DNA from: Ptiloglossa arizonensis
Lineage: Eukaryota; Arthropoda; Insecta; Hymenoptera; Colletidae
DNA length: 64,000 nucleotides
Direction: 5' to 3'
Assembly: GCF_051014685.1 (NCBI RefSeq)
Contig: NW_027478390.1
Span: 1,772,501 to 1,836,500 of the forward strand
Part shown: piece after piece, positions 1 through 13,779 of the stretch
Numbering within the stretch: position 1 is the stretch's first letter
Layout of the letters: every line of letters starts with the position of its first letter
Position numbers and translations under genes: made by a program
Notes under the pieces: generated by a model
The model's database searches: none
What the model was told of the DNA's origin: nothing
The model's input: only the letters and a program-made list of their open reading frames with translations

Positions 1-2776
1 TCTCGAGTGCGTCAATCCGTTCGCGAGATATGGGAGTTTGAAGTTAAGGAATGGTAGAGAAACCATCAAAATTTTCGCAAGTCTGATACTCGAAACCAAT
101 AACTACATTGGCCTAGGGCAAAAATAAACATAGCTTTGTAATCGGGCGAGTTTCTACTTTCAGATGCTGCAGGAATTTCTCGATTTCCTCAATCCGTTCG
201 CGAGATATAGGAGTTTGAAGTGAAGGAATGGTTGAGAAACCATAAAAAATTTCACAAGTCTAATACTCGAAACCAATAACTCGAATGGCCTAGGGGAAAA
301 GTTCACCCACCGTTGCAATCGGGCGAGCTTCTAGTTTCAGATGCAACAGGAATTTCTCGAGTTCGTCAATCCGTTCACGAGATATAGGAGTTTGAAGTGA
401 AAGAATGTTTGAGAGACCATCAAAATTTTCGCAAGTCTGATACACGAAACCAATAACCACAATGGCCTAGGGGAAAAATACACATACCGTTGTAATCGGG
501 CGAGTTACTACATTCAGATGCAGCAGGAATTTCTCGAGTTCGCCAATCCGTTCGCGAGATACAGGAGTTTGAAGTGAAGGAATGATTGATAAAACATCAA
601 AATGTTCGCAATTCTGATACTCGAAACCAATAACTCGAATGGCCTAGGGGAAAAGTTCACACACCATTGCAATCGGGCGAGTTCCTACTTTCAGATGCAA
701 CAGGAATTTCTCGAGTTCGTCCGTCCGTTCGCGAGATTTGGGAGTTTGAAATTAAGGAATGGTTGAGGAACCATCAAAATTTTCGCAATTCTGGCACTCG
801 AAACCAATAACTCGAATGGCCTAGGGGAAAAGTTCACACACCGTTGTAATCGGGCGAGCTTCTGTTTTCAGATGCAACAGGAATTTCTCGAGTTCGTCAA
901 TCCGTTTGCGAGGTATGGGAGTTTGAAGTTAAAGAATGGTGGAGAAACCATCAAAATTTTCGCAATTCTGATACACGAAACCAATAACTACTATGGCCTA
1001 GGGCAAAAATACACACACCTTTGTAATCGGGCGAGTTTCTGCTTTCAGATGCAAAAGGAATTTCTCGAGTTCGCCAATCCGTTTGCGAGATATAGGAGTT
1101 TGAAGTGAAGGAATGGTTGAGAAATCATAAAAATTTTCACAAGTCTAATTCTCGAAACCAATAACTCGAATGGCCTAGGGGAAAAGTTCACACACCGTTG
1201 CTATCGGGTGAGCTTCTACTTTCAGATGCAACAGGAATTTCTCGAGTTCGTTAATCCGTTCGCGAGATATGGTAGTTTGAAATTAAGGAATGGTTGAGAA
1301 ACCATCAAAATTTTCGCAAATCTGATACTCGAAACCAATAATTACTATGGCCTAGGGCAAAAATACACATACCTTTGTAATCGGGCGAGTTTCTGTTTTC
1401 AGATGCAACAGGAGTTTCTCGAGTTCGTCAATCCGTTCGCGAGGTATGGGAGTTTGAAGTTAAGGAATGGTTGAGAAACCATCAAAATTTTCGTAAGTCT
1501 GATACTCGAAACCAATAACTACATTGGCCTAGGGCAAAAATACACATACCGTTGTAATCGGGCGTGTTTCTGCTTTCAGATGCAATAGGAATTTCACGAG
1601 TTCGTCAATCCGTTTGCGAGATATGGGAGTTTGAAGTTAAGGAATGGTTGAGAAACCATCAAAATGTTCGCAATTCTGATACTCGAATCCAATAACTACA
1701 ATGGCCTAGTGGAAAAATACACATACCGCTGTAATCGGGCGAGTTTCTTCTTTCAGATGCAACAGGAATTTCTCGATTTCCTCAATCCGTTCGCGAGATA
1801 TAGGAGTTTGAAGTGAAGGATTGGTTGAGAAACCACAAAGATTTTCGCAAGTCTGATACTCGAAACCAATAACTACATTGGCCTAGGGCAAAAATAAACA
1901 TAGCTTTGTAATCGGGCGAGTTTCTACTTTCAGATGCAGCAGGAATTTCTCGATTTCCTCAATCCGTTCGCGAGATATGGGAGTTCGAAATTAAGTAATG
2001 GTTGAGAAACCATCAAAATTTTCGCAAATCTGATACTCGAAACCAATAACTCGAATGGCCTAGGTGAAAAGTTCACACAGCATTGCAATCGGGCGAGTTT
2101 CTACTTTCAGATGCAACAGGAATTTCTCGAGTTCGTCAATCCGTTCGCGAGATATGGTAGTTTGAAGTTAAGGAATGGTTGAGAAACCTTCAAAATGTTC
2201 GCAATTCTGATACTCGAAACCAATAACTACTACGGCCTAGGGCAAAAATACACACACCGTTGTAATCGGGCGAGTTTCTTCTTTCAGATGCAACAGGAGT
2301 TTCTCGAGTGCGTCAATCCGTTCGCGAGATATGGGAGTTCGAAGTTAAGGAATGGTAGAGAAACCATCAAAATTTTCGCAAGTCTGATACTCGAAACCAA
2401 TAACTACATTGGCCTAGGGCAAAAATAAACATAGCTTTGTAATCGGGCGAGTTTCTACTTTCAGATGCAGCAGGAATTTCTCGATTTCCTCAATCCGTTC
2501 GCGAGATATAGGAGTTTGAAGTGAAGGAATGGTTGAGAAACCATAAAAATTTTCACAAGTCTAATACTCGAAACCAATAACTAGAATGGCCTAGGGGAAA
2601 AGTTCACCCACCGTTGCAATCGGGCGAGCTTCTAGTTTCAGATGCAACAGGAATTTCTCGAGTTCGTCAATCCGTTCACGAGATATAGGAGTTTGAAGTG
2701 AAAGAATGTTTGAGAGACCATCAAAATTTTCGCAAGTCTGATACACGAAACCAATAACTACTATGGCCTAGGGGAA
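1..2776 (+). repeat. 13-monomer higher-order repeat, ~2.30-kb period
   Basis: Bases 1 to about 475 recur at about 2,302-2,776 with very few differences. The recurrence includes rare private variants: a cgagtgcgtc block, aaaataaacatagctttg instead of the usual aaaatacacatacc, and gttcacccaccgttgc. The offset is 2,301 bp, 13 times 177. Only the ends of the second unit are visible, because the first unit enters from outside the window. Confidence 0.75.
485..501 (+). other. CENP-B-box-like motif (representative copy, present in most monomers)
   Basis: The motif taccgttgtaatcgggc matches the mammalian CENP-B box (YTTCGTTGGAARCGGGA) at 12 of 17 positions, and at 7 of the 9 core positions: CG, A and CGGG match, while the leading TT does not. 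It recurs about once per 177 bp across both arrays, and on the minus strand in the right array (for example 24,624-24,640). Some monomers carry weaker variants (accttt, aacgtt or gttgcaatcggg). Binding by any protein is not shown. Insects lack a clear CENP-B orthologue but carry pogo-derived relatives, so function is speculative. Confidence 0.5.
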
Positions 2777-3829
2777 AAATACACATACCGTTGTAATCGG
2801 GCGAGATTCTTCTTTCAGATGCAACAGGAATTTCTCGATTTTCTCAATCCGTTCGCGAGATATAGGAGTTTGAAGTGAAGGAATGGTTGAGAAACCATCA
2901 AAATTTTCGCAAGTCTGATACTCGAAACCAATAACTACATTGGCCTAGGCCAAAAATACACATAACGTTGTAATCGGGCGAGTTTCTGCCTTCAGATGCA
3001 ACAGGAATTTCTCCAGTTCGCCAATCCGTTTGCGAGATATGGGAGTTTGAAGTTAAGGAATGGCAGAGAAACCATCAAAATTTTCGCAAGTCTGATACTC
3101 GAAACCAATAACTACTACGGCCTAGGGCAAAAATACACACACCGTTGTAATCGGGAGAGTTTCTGTTTTCAGATGCAACAGGAGTTTCTCGAGTTCGTCA
3201 ATCCGTTTGCGAGATATGGGAGTTTGAAGTTAAGGAATGGTTGAGAAACCATCAAAATTTTCGCAGGTCTGATACTCGAGACCAATAACTACAATGGCCT
3301 AGGGGAAAAATACACATACCTTTGTAATCGGGCGAGTTTCTACTATCAGATGCAGCAGGAATTTCTCGATTTCCTCAATCCGTTCGCGAGATATGGGAGT
3401 TTGATGTGAAGGAATGGTAGAGAAACCATCAAAATTTTCGCAAGTCTGATACTCGAAACCAATAACTACTATGGCCTAGGGCAAAAATAAACATACCGTT
3501 GTAATCGGGCGAGTTTCTTCTTTCAGATGCAACAGGAATTTCTCGAGTTCGTCAATCCGATCGCGAGGTATGGGAGTTTGAAGTTAAGGAATGGTAGAGA
3601 AACCATCAGAATTTTCGCAATTCTGACACTCGAAACCAATAACTACTATGGCCTAGGGCAAAAATACACATACCTTTGTAATCGGGCAAGTTTCTGTTTT
3701 CAGATGCAGCAGGAATTTCTCGAGTTCGTCAATCCGTTTGCGAGATATGGGAGTTGGAAGTTAAGGAATGGTTGAGAAACCATCAAAATTTTCGCAAGTC
3801 TGATACTCGAAACCAATAACTACAGTGGC

Positions 3830-6800
3830 CTAGGGGAAAAATACACATACCGTTGTAATCGGGCGAGTTACTACATTCAGATGCAGCAGGAATTTCTCGA
3901 GTTCGTCAATCCGTTCGCGAGATATAGGAGTCTGAAGTGAAGGAATGATTGATAAACCATCAAAATGTTCGCAATTCTGATACTCGAAACCAATAACTAC
4001 AATGGCCTAGGGGAGAAACACACATACCGTTGTAATCGGGCAAGTTTCTTCTTCCAGATGCAACAGGAATTTCTCGATTTCCTCAATCCATTCGCGAGAT
4101 ATAGGAGTTTGAAGTGAAGGAATGTTTGAGAGACCATCAAAATTTTCGCAAGTCTGATACCCGAAACCAATAACTACATTGGCCTAGGGCAAAAATACAC
4201 ATAACGTTGTAATCGGGCGAGTTTCTGCCTTCAGATGCAACAGGAATTTCTCCAGTTCGTCAATCCGTTTGCGAGATATGGGAGTTTGAAGTTAAGGAAT
4301 GGCAGAGAAACCATCAAAATTTTCGCAAGTCTGATACTCGAAACCAATAACTACAACGGCCTAGGGCAAAAATACACACACCGTTGTAATCGGGCGAGTT
4401 TCTGTTTTCAGATGCAACAGGAATTTCTCGAGTTCGTCAATCCGTTTGCGAGATATGGGAGTTTGAAGTTATGGAATGGTTGAGAAACCATCAAAATTTT
4501 CGCAGGTCTGATACTCGAGACCAATAACTACAATGGCCTAGGGGAAAAATACACATACCGTTGTAATCGGGCGAGTTACTACATTCAGATGCAGCAGGAA
4601 TTTCTCGAGTTCGTCAATCCGTTCGCGAGATATAGGAGTCTGAAGTGAAGGAATGATTGATAAACCATCAAAATGTTCGCAATTCTGATACTCGAAACCA
4701 ATAACTACAATGGCCTAGGGGAAAAGTTCACACACCGTTGCCATCGGGCGAGCTTCTTCTTTCAGATGCAACAGGAATTTCTCGAGTTCATCAATCCGTT
4801 CGCGAGATATGGTAGTTTGAAGTTAAGGAATGGTTGAGAAACCATCAAAATTTCGCAAGTCTGACACTCGAAACCAATAACTACAATGGCCTAGGGGAAA
4901 AATACACATAACGTTGTAATCGGGCGAGTTTCTTCTTTCAGATGCAACAGGAATTTCTCGATTTCCTCAATCCTTTCGCGAGATATAGGAGTTTGAAGTG
5001 AAGGAATGGTTGAGAACCCATCAATATTTTCGCAAGTCTGATACTCGAAACCAGTAACTACAATGGCCTAGGGGAAAGTACTCATACCGTTGTAATCGGG
5101 CGAGTTACTACATTCAGATGCAGCAGGAATTTCTCGAGTTCGTCAATCCGTTCGCGAGATATAGGAGTGTGAAGTGAAGGAATGATTGATAAACCATCAA
5201 AATGTTCGCAATTCTGATACTCGAAACCAATAACTACAATGGCCTAGGGGAGAAACACACATACCGTTGTAATCGGGCAAGTTTCTTCTTCCAGATGCAA
5301 CAGGAATTTCTCGATTTCCTCAATCCATTCGCGAGATATAGGAGTTTGAAGTGAAGGAATGTTTGAGAGACCATCAAAATTTTCGCAAGTCTGATACCCG
5401 AAACCAATAACTACATTGGCCTAGGGCAAAAATACACATAACGTTGTAATCGGGCGAGTTTCTGCCTTCAGATGCAACAGGAATTTCTCCAGTTCGTCAA
5501 TCCGTTTGCGAGATATGGGAGTTTGAAGTTAAGGAATGGCAGAGAAACCATCAAAATTTTCGCAAGTCTGATACTCGAAACCAATAACTACAACGGCCTA
5601 GGGCAAAAATACACACACCGTTGTAATCGGGCGAGTTTCTGTTTTCAGATGCAACAGGAATTTCTCGCGTTCGTCAATCCGTTTGCGAGATATGGGAGTT
5701 TGAAGTTATGGAATGGTTGAGAAACCATCAAAATTTTCGCAGGTCTGATACTCGAGACCAATAACTACAATGGCCTAGGGGAAAAATACACATACCGTTG
5801 TAATCGGGCGAGTTACTACATTCAGATGCAGCAGGAATTTCTCGAGTTCGTCAATCCGTTCGCGAGATATAGGAGTCTGAAGTGAAGGAATGATTGATAA
5901 ACCATCAAAATGTTCGCAATTCTGATACTCGAAACCAATAACTACAATGGCCTAGGGGAGAAACACACATACCGTTGTAATCGGGCAAGTTTCTTCTTCC
6001 AGATGCAACAGGAATTTCTCGATTTCCTCAATCCATTCGCGAGATATAGGAGTTTGAAGTGAAGGAATGTTTGAGAGACCATCAAAATTTTCGCAAGTCT
6101 GATACCCGAAACCAATAACTACATTGGCCTAGGGCAAAAATACACATAACGTTGTAATCGGGCGAGTTTCTGCCTTCAGATGCAACAGGAATTTCTCCAG
6201 TTCGTCAATCCGTTTGCGAGATATGGGAGTTTGAAGTTAAGGAATGGCAGAGAAACCATCAAAATTTTCGCAAGTCTGATACTCGAAACCAATAACTACA
6301 ACGGCCTAGGGCAAAAATACACACACCGTTGTAATCGGGCGAGTTTCTGTTTTCAGATGCAACAGGAATTTCTCGAGTTCGTCAATCCGTTTGCGAGATA
6401 TGGGAGTTTGAAGTTATGGAATGGTTGAGAAACCATCAAAATTTTCGCAGGTCTGATACTCGAGACCAATAACTACAATGGCCTAGGGGAAAAATACACA
6501 TACCGTTGTAATCGGGCGAGTTACTACATTCAGATGCAGCAGGAATTTCTCGAGTTCGTCAATCCGTTCGCGAGATATAGGAGTCTGAAGTGAAGGAATG
6601 ATTGATAAACCATCAAAATGTTCGCAATTCTGATACTCGAAACCAATAACTACAATGGCCTAGGGGAAAAGTTCACACACCGTTGCCATCGGGCGAGCTT
6701 CTTCTTTCAGATGCAACAGGAATTTCTCGAGTTCATCAATCCGTTCGCGAGATATGGTAGTTTGAAGTTAAGGAATGGTTGAGAAACCATCAAAATTTCG

Positions 6801-8117
6801 CAAGTCTGACACTCGAAACCAATAACTACAATGGCCTAGGGGAAAAATACACATAACGTTGTAATCGGGCGAGTTTCTTCTTTCAGATGCAACAGGAATT
6901 TCTCGATTTCCTCAATCCTTTCGCGAGATATAGGAGTTTGAAGTGAAGGAATGGTTGAGAACCCATCAATATTTTCGCAAGTCTGATACTCGAAACCAGT
7001 AACTACAATGGCCTAGGGGAAAGTACTCATACCGTCGTAATCGGGCGAGTTACTACATTCAGATGCAGCAGGAATTTCTCGAGTTCGTCAATCCGTTCGC
7101 GAGATATAGGAGTCTGAAGTGAAGGAATGATTGATAAACCATCAAAATGTTCGCAATTCTGATACTCGAAACCAATAACTACAATGGCCTAGGGGAGAAA
7201 CACACATACCGTTGTAATCGGGCAAGTTTCTTCTTCCAGATGCAACAGGAATTTCTCGATTTCCTCAATCCATTCGCGAGATATAGGAGTTTGAAGTGAA
7301 GGAATGTTTGAGAGACCATCAAAATTTTCGCAAGTCTGATACCCGAAACCAATAACTACATTGGCCTAGGGCAAAAATACACATAACGTTGTAATCGGGC
7401 GAGTTTCTGCCTTCAGATGCAACAGGAATTTCTCCAGTTCGTCAATCCGTTTGCGAGATATGGGAGTTTGAAGTTAAGGAATGGCAGAGAAACCATCAAA
7501 ATTTTCGCAAGTCTGATACTCGAAACCAATAACTACAACGGCCTAGGGCAAAAATACACACACCGTTGTAATCGGGCGAGTTTCTGTTTTCAGATGCAAC
7601 AGGAATTTCTCGCGTTCGTCAATCCGTTTGCGAGATATGGGAGTTTGAAGTTATGGAATGGTTGAGAAACCATCAAAATTTTCGCAGGTCTGATACTCGA
7701 GACCAATAACTACAATGGCCTAGGGGAAAAATACACATACCGTTGTAATCGGGCGAGTTACTACATTCAGATGCAGCAGGAATTTCTCGAGTTCGTCAAT
7801 CCGTTCGCGAGATATAGGAGTCTGAAGTGAAGGAATGATTGATAAACCATCAAAATGTTCGCAATTCTGATACTCGAAACCAATAACTACAATGGCCTAG
7901 GGGAGAAACACACATACCGTTGTAATCGGGCAAGTTTCTTCTTCCAGATGCAACAGGAATTTCTCGATTTCCTCAATCCATTCGCGAGATATAGGAGTTT
8001 GAAGTGAAGGAATGTTTGAGAGACCATCAAAATTTTCGCAAGTCTGATACCCGAAACCAATAACTACATTGGCCTAGGGCAAAAATACACATAACGTTGT
8101 AATCGGGCGAGTTTCTG
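3830..8117 (+). repeat. 11-monomer higher-order repeat, 1,945-bp period, ~2.2 copies
   Basis: Units at roughly 3,830-5,774 and 5,775-7,719, plus a partial copy to about 8,117, are nearly identical. For example, the rare cctaggggaaagtactcat variant occurs at ~5,066 and ~7,011, with one nearby C/T difference. The period is 1,945 bp, two bases short of 11 x 177, so one monomer pair carries small deletions such as catcaaaatttcgcaag near 4,851. Internally the unit alternates a 7-monomer and a 4-monomer block sharing a gggagaaacacacataccg variant. The high identity implies recent amplification or homogenisation. Confidence 0.85.
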
Positions 8118-11100
8118 TTTTCAGATGCAACAGGAATTTCTCGAGTTCGTCAATCCGTTTGCGAGATATGGGAGTTGGAAGTTAAGGAATGGTTGAGAAA
8201 CCATCAAAATTTTCGCAGGTCTGATACTTGAGACCAATAACTACAATGGCCTAGGGGAAAAATACACATACCGTTGTAATCGGGCGAGTTTCTACTATCA
8301 GATGCAGCAGGAATTTCTCGATTTCCGCAATCCGTTCGCGAGATATGGGAGTTTGAAGTGAAGGAATGGTAGAGAAACCATCAAAATTTTCGCAAGTCTG
8401 ATACTCGAAACCAATAACTACTATGGCCTAGGGCAAAAATAAACATACCGTTGTAATCGGGCGAGTTTCTTCTTTCAGATGCAACAGGAATTTCTCGAGT
8501 TCGTCAATCCGATCGCGAGGTATGGGAGTTTGAAGTTAAGGAATGGTAGAGAAACCATCAGAATTTTCGCAATTCTGACACTCGAAACCAATAACTACTA
8601 TGGCCTAGGGCAAAAATACACATACCTTTGTAATCGGGCGAGTTTCTGTTTTCAGATGCAACAGGAATTTCTCGAGTTCGTCAATCCGTTTGCGAGATAT
8701 GGGAGTTGGAAGTTAAGGAATGGTTGAGAAACCATCAAAATTTTCACAAGTCTAATACTCGAAACCAACAACTACAATGGCCTAGGGGAAAAATACACAC
8801 ACCGTTGTAATTGGGCGAGTTTCTGTTTTCAGATGCAACAGGAATTTCTCGAGTTCGTCAATCCGTTTGCGAGATATGGGAGTTTGAAGTTAAGGAATGG
8901 TTGAGAAACCATCTGAATGTTCGCAATTCTGATACTCGAAACCAATAACTACAATGGCCTAGGGGAAAAATACGCACACCGTTGTAATCGAGCGTGTTTC
9001 TTCTTTCAGATGCAACAGGAATTTCTCGATTTCCTCAATCCGTTCGCGAGGTATGGGAGTTTGAAGTTAAGGAATGGTAGAGAAACCATCAGAATTTTCG
9101 CAATTCTGACACTCGAAACCAATAACTACTATGGCCTAGGGCAAAAATACACATACCTTTGTAATCGGGCGAGTTTCTGTTTTCAGATGCAACAGGAATT
9201 TCTCGAGTTCGTCAATCCGTTTGCGAGATATGGGAGTTGGAAGTTAAGGAATGGTTGAGAAACCATCAAAATTTTCGCAAGTCTGATACTCGAAACCAAT
9301 AACTACAATGGCCTAGGGGAAAAATACACATACCGTTGTAATCGGGCGAGTTACTGCATTCAGATGCAGCAGGAATTTCTCGAGTTCGTCAATCCGTTCG
9401 CGAGATATAGGAGTCTGAAGTGAAGGAATGATTGATAAACCATCAAAATGTTCGCAATTCTGATACTCGAAACCAATAACTACAATGGCCTAGGGGAGAA
9501 ACACACATACCGTTGTAATCGGGCAAGTTTCTTCTTCCAGATGCAACAGGAATTTCTCGATTTCCTCAATCCATTCGCGAGATATAGGAGTTTGAAGTGA
9601 AGGAATGTTTGAGAGACCATCAAAATTTTCGCAAGTCTGATACTCGAAACCAATAACTACATTGGCCTAGGGCAAAAATACACATAACGTTGTAATCGGG
9701 CGAGTTTCTGCCTTCAGATGCAACAGCAATTTCTCCAGTTCGTCAATCCGTTTGCGAGATATGGGAGTTTGAAGTTAAGGAATGGCAGAGAAACCATCAA
9801 AATTTTCGCAAGTCTGATACTCGAAACCAATAACTACAACGGCCTAGGGCAAAAATACACACACCGTTGTAATCGGGCGAGTTTCTGTTTTCAGATGCAA
9901 CAGGAATTTCTCGAGTTCGTCAATCCGTTTGCGAGATATGGGAGTTTGAAGTTAAGGAATGGTTGAGAAACCATCAAAATTTTCGCAGGTCTGATACTCG
10001 AGACCAATAACTACAATGGCCTAGGGGAAAAATACACATACCGTTGTAATCGGGCGAGTTTCTACTATCAGATGCAGCAGGAATTTCTCGATTTCCGCAA
10101 TCCGTTCGCGAGATATGGGAGTTTGAAGTGAAGGAATGGTAGAGAAACCATCAAAATTTTCGCAAGTCTGATACTCGAAACCAATAACTACTATGGCCTA
10201 GGGCAAAAATAAACATACCGTTGTAATCGGGCGAGTTTCTTCTTTCAGATGCAACAGGAATTTCTCGAGTTCGTCAATCCGATCGCGAGGTATGGGAGTT
10301 TGAAGTTAAGGAATGGTAGAGAAACCATCAGAATTTTCGCAATTCTGACACTCGAAACCAATAACTACTATGGCCTAGGGCAAAAATACACATACCTTTG
10401 TAATCGGGCGAGTTTCTGTTTTCAGATGCAACAGGAATTTCTCGAGTTCGTCAATCCGTTTGCGAGATATGGGAGTTGGAAGTTAAGGAATGGTTGAGAA
10501 ACCATCAAAATTTTCGCAAGTCTGATACTCGAAACCAATAACTACAATGGCCTAGGGGAAAAATACACATACCGTTGTAATCGGGCGAGTTACTACATTC
10601 AGATGCAGCAGGAATTTCTCGAGTTCGTCAATCCGTTCGCGAGATATAGGAGTCTGAAGTGAAGGAATGATTGATAAACCATCAAAATGTTCGCAATTCT
10701 GATACTCGAAACCAATAACTACAATGGCCTAGGGGAGAAACACACATACCGTTGTAATCGGGCAAGTTTCTTCTTCCAGATGCAACAGGAATTTCTCGAT
10801 TTCCTCAATCCATTCGCGAGATATAGGAGTTTGAAGTGAAGGAATGTTTGAGAGACCATCAAAATTTTCGCAAGTCTGATACCCGAAACCAATAACTACA
10901 TTGGCCTAGGGCAAAAATACACATAACGTTGTAATCGGGCGAGTTTCTGCCTTCAGATGCAACAGGAATTTCTCCAGTTCGTCAATCCGTTTGCGAGATA
11001 TGGGAGTTTGAAGTTAAGGAATGGCAGAGAAACCATCAAAATTTTCGCAAGTCTGATACTCGAAACCAATAACTACAACGGCCTAGGGCAAAAATACACA

Positions 11101-12586
11101 CACCGTTGTAATCGGGCGAGTTTCTGTTTTCAGATGCAACAGGAATTTCTCGCGTTCGTCAATCCGTTTGCGAGATATGGGAGTTTGAAGTTATGGAATG
11201 GTTGAGAAACCATCAAAATTTTCGCAGGTCTGATACTCGAGACCAATAACTACAATGGCCTAGGGGAAAAATACACATACCGTTGTAATCGGGCGAGTTA
11301 CTACATTCAGATGCAGCAGGAATTTCTCGAGTTCGTCAATCCGTTCGCGAGATATAGGAGTCTGAAGTGAAGGAATGATTGATAAACCATCAAAATGTTC
11401 GCAATTCTGATACTCGAAACCAATAACTACAATGGCCTAGGGGAGAAACACACATACCGTTGTAATCGGGCAAGTTTCTTCTTCCAGATGCAACAGGAAT
11501 TTCTCGATTTCCTCAATCCATTCGCGAGATATAGGAGTTTGAAGTGAAGGAATGTTTGAGAGACCATCAAAATTTTCGCAAGTCTGATACCCGAAACCAA
11601 TAACTACATTGGCCTAGGGCAAAAATACACATAACGTTGTAATCGGGCGAGTTTCTGATTTCAGATGCAACAGGAATTTCTCGAGTTCGTCAATCCGTTT
11701 GCGAGATATGGGAGTTGGAAGTTAAGGAATGGTTGAGAAACCATCAAAATTTTCGCAGGTCTGATACTCGAGACCAATAACTACAATGGCCTAGGGGAAA
11801 AATACACATACCGTTGTAATCGGGCGAGTTTCTACTATCAGATGCAGCAGGAATTTCTCGATTTCCGCAATCCGTTCGCGAGATATGGGAGTTTGAAGTG
11901 AAGGAATGGTAGAGAAACCATCAAAATTTTCGCAAGTCTGATACTCGAAACCAATAACTACTATGGCCTAGGGCAAAAATAAACATACCGTTGTAATCGG
12001 GCGAGTTTCTTCTTTCAGATGCAACAGGAATTTCTCGAGTTCGTCAATCCGATCGCGAGGTATGGGAGTTTGAAGTTAAGGAATGGTAGAGAAACCATCA
12101 GAATTTTCGCAATTCTGACACTCGAAACCAATAACTACTATGGCCTAGGGCAAAAATACACATACCTTTGTAATCGGGCGAGTTTCTGTTTTCAGATGCA
12201 ACAGGAATTTCTCGAGTTCGTCAATCCGTTTGCGAGATATGGGAGTTGGAAGTTAAGGAATGGTTGAGAAACCATCAAAATTTTCACAAGTCTAATACTC
12301 GAAACCAACAACTACAATGGCCTAGGGGAAAAATACACACACCGTTGTAATTGGGCGAGTTTCTGTTTTCAGATGCAACAGGAATTTCTCGAGTTCGTCA
12401 ATCCGTTTGCGAGATATGGGAGTTTGAAGTTAAGGAATGGTTGAGAAACCATCTGAATGTTCGCAATTCTGATACTCGAAACCAATAACTACAATGGCCT
12501 AGGGGAAAAATACGCACACCGTTGTAATCGAGCGTGTTTCTTCTTTCAGATGCAACAGGAATTTCTCGATTTCCTCAATCCGTTCG
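7038..12586 (+). repeat. 20-monomer (3,540-bp) repeat with embedded 10-mer periodicity
   Basis: About 2.0 kb at 7,038-9,046 recurs at 10,578-12,586, offset 3,540 bp (20 x 177). Both copies share private variants such as atacgcacaccgttgtaatc with cgagcgtgtttc (near 8,970 and 12,510) and aattttcacaagtctaatac followed by ccaacaactac. Blocks starting near 8,479, 10,249 and 12,019 also repeat at 1,770 bp (10 monomers). The first 3,540-bp unit overlaps the end of the 11-mer block, so the array shows layered rounds of unequal exchange. Confidence 0.8.
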
Positions 12587-13779
12587 CGAGATATGGGAGT
12601 TTGAAGTGAAGGAATGTTAGAGAAACCATCAAAATTTTCGCAAGTCTGATACTCGAAACCAATAACTATTATGGCCTAGGGCAAAAATAAACATACCGTT
12701 GTAATCGGGCGAGTTTCTTCTTTCAGATGCAACAGGAATTTCTCGAGTTCGTTAATCCGTTCGCGAGATATGGGAGTTTGAAGTTAAGGAATGGTAGAGA
12801 AACCATCAAAATTTTCGCAAGTCTGATACTCGAAACCAATAACTACTACGGCCTAGGGCAAAAATACACATACCGTTGTAATCGGGCGAGTTTCTGTTTT
12901 CAGATGCAACTGGAATTTCTCGAGTTCGTCAATCCGTTTGCGAGATATGGGAGTTTGAAGTTAAGGAATGGTTGAGAAACCATCAAAATTTTTGCAAGTC
13001 TGATCCTCGAAACCAATAACTACAATGGCCTAGGGGAAAAATACACATACCGTTGTAATCGGGCGAGTTTCTACTTTCAGATGCAGCAGGAATTTCTCGA
13101 TTTCCACAATCCGTTCGCGAGATATAGGAGTTTGAAGTTAAGGAATGGTTGAGAAACCATCTGAATGTTCGCAATTCTGATACTCGAAACCAATAACTAC
13201 AATGGCCTAGGGCAAAAATACACACACCGTTGCAATCGGGCGAGCTTCTACTTTCAGATGCAACAGGAATTTCCCGATTTCCTCAATCCGTTCGCGAGAT
13301 ATAGGAGCTTGAAGTGAAGGAATGGCAGAGAAACCATCAAAATTTTCGCAAGTGTGATACTCGAAACCAATAACTACATTGGCCTAGGGCAAAAATACAC
13401 ATACCTTTGTAATCGGGCGAGTTTCTGTTTTCAGATGCAACAGGAATTTCTCGAGCTCGTCAATCCGTTTGCGAGATATGGGAGTTGGAAGTTAAGGAAT
13501 GGTTGAGAAACCATCAAAATTTTCGCAAGTCTGATACTCGAATCCAATAACTACAATGGCCTAGGGGAAAAATACACATACCGTTGTAATCGGGCGAGCT
13601 TCTACTTTCAGATGCAACAGGAATTTCTCGACTTCGTCAATCCGTTCGCGAGATATGGGAGTTTGAAGTTAAGGAATGGTTGAGAAACCATCAAAATTTT
13701 CGCAAGTCTGATCCTCGAAACCAATAACTACAATGGCCTAGGGGAAAAATACACAAACCGTTGTGATCGGGCGAGTTTC

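Noticed and set aside
872..13225. Sixty- to 113-codon frames across the left satellite
   Set aside because: They repeat with the monomer period, start and stop at random variant positions and show no sign of protein constraint.
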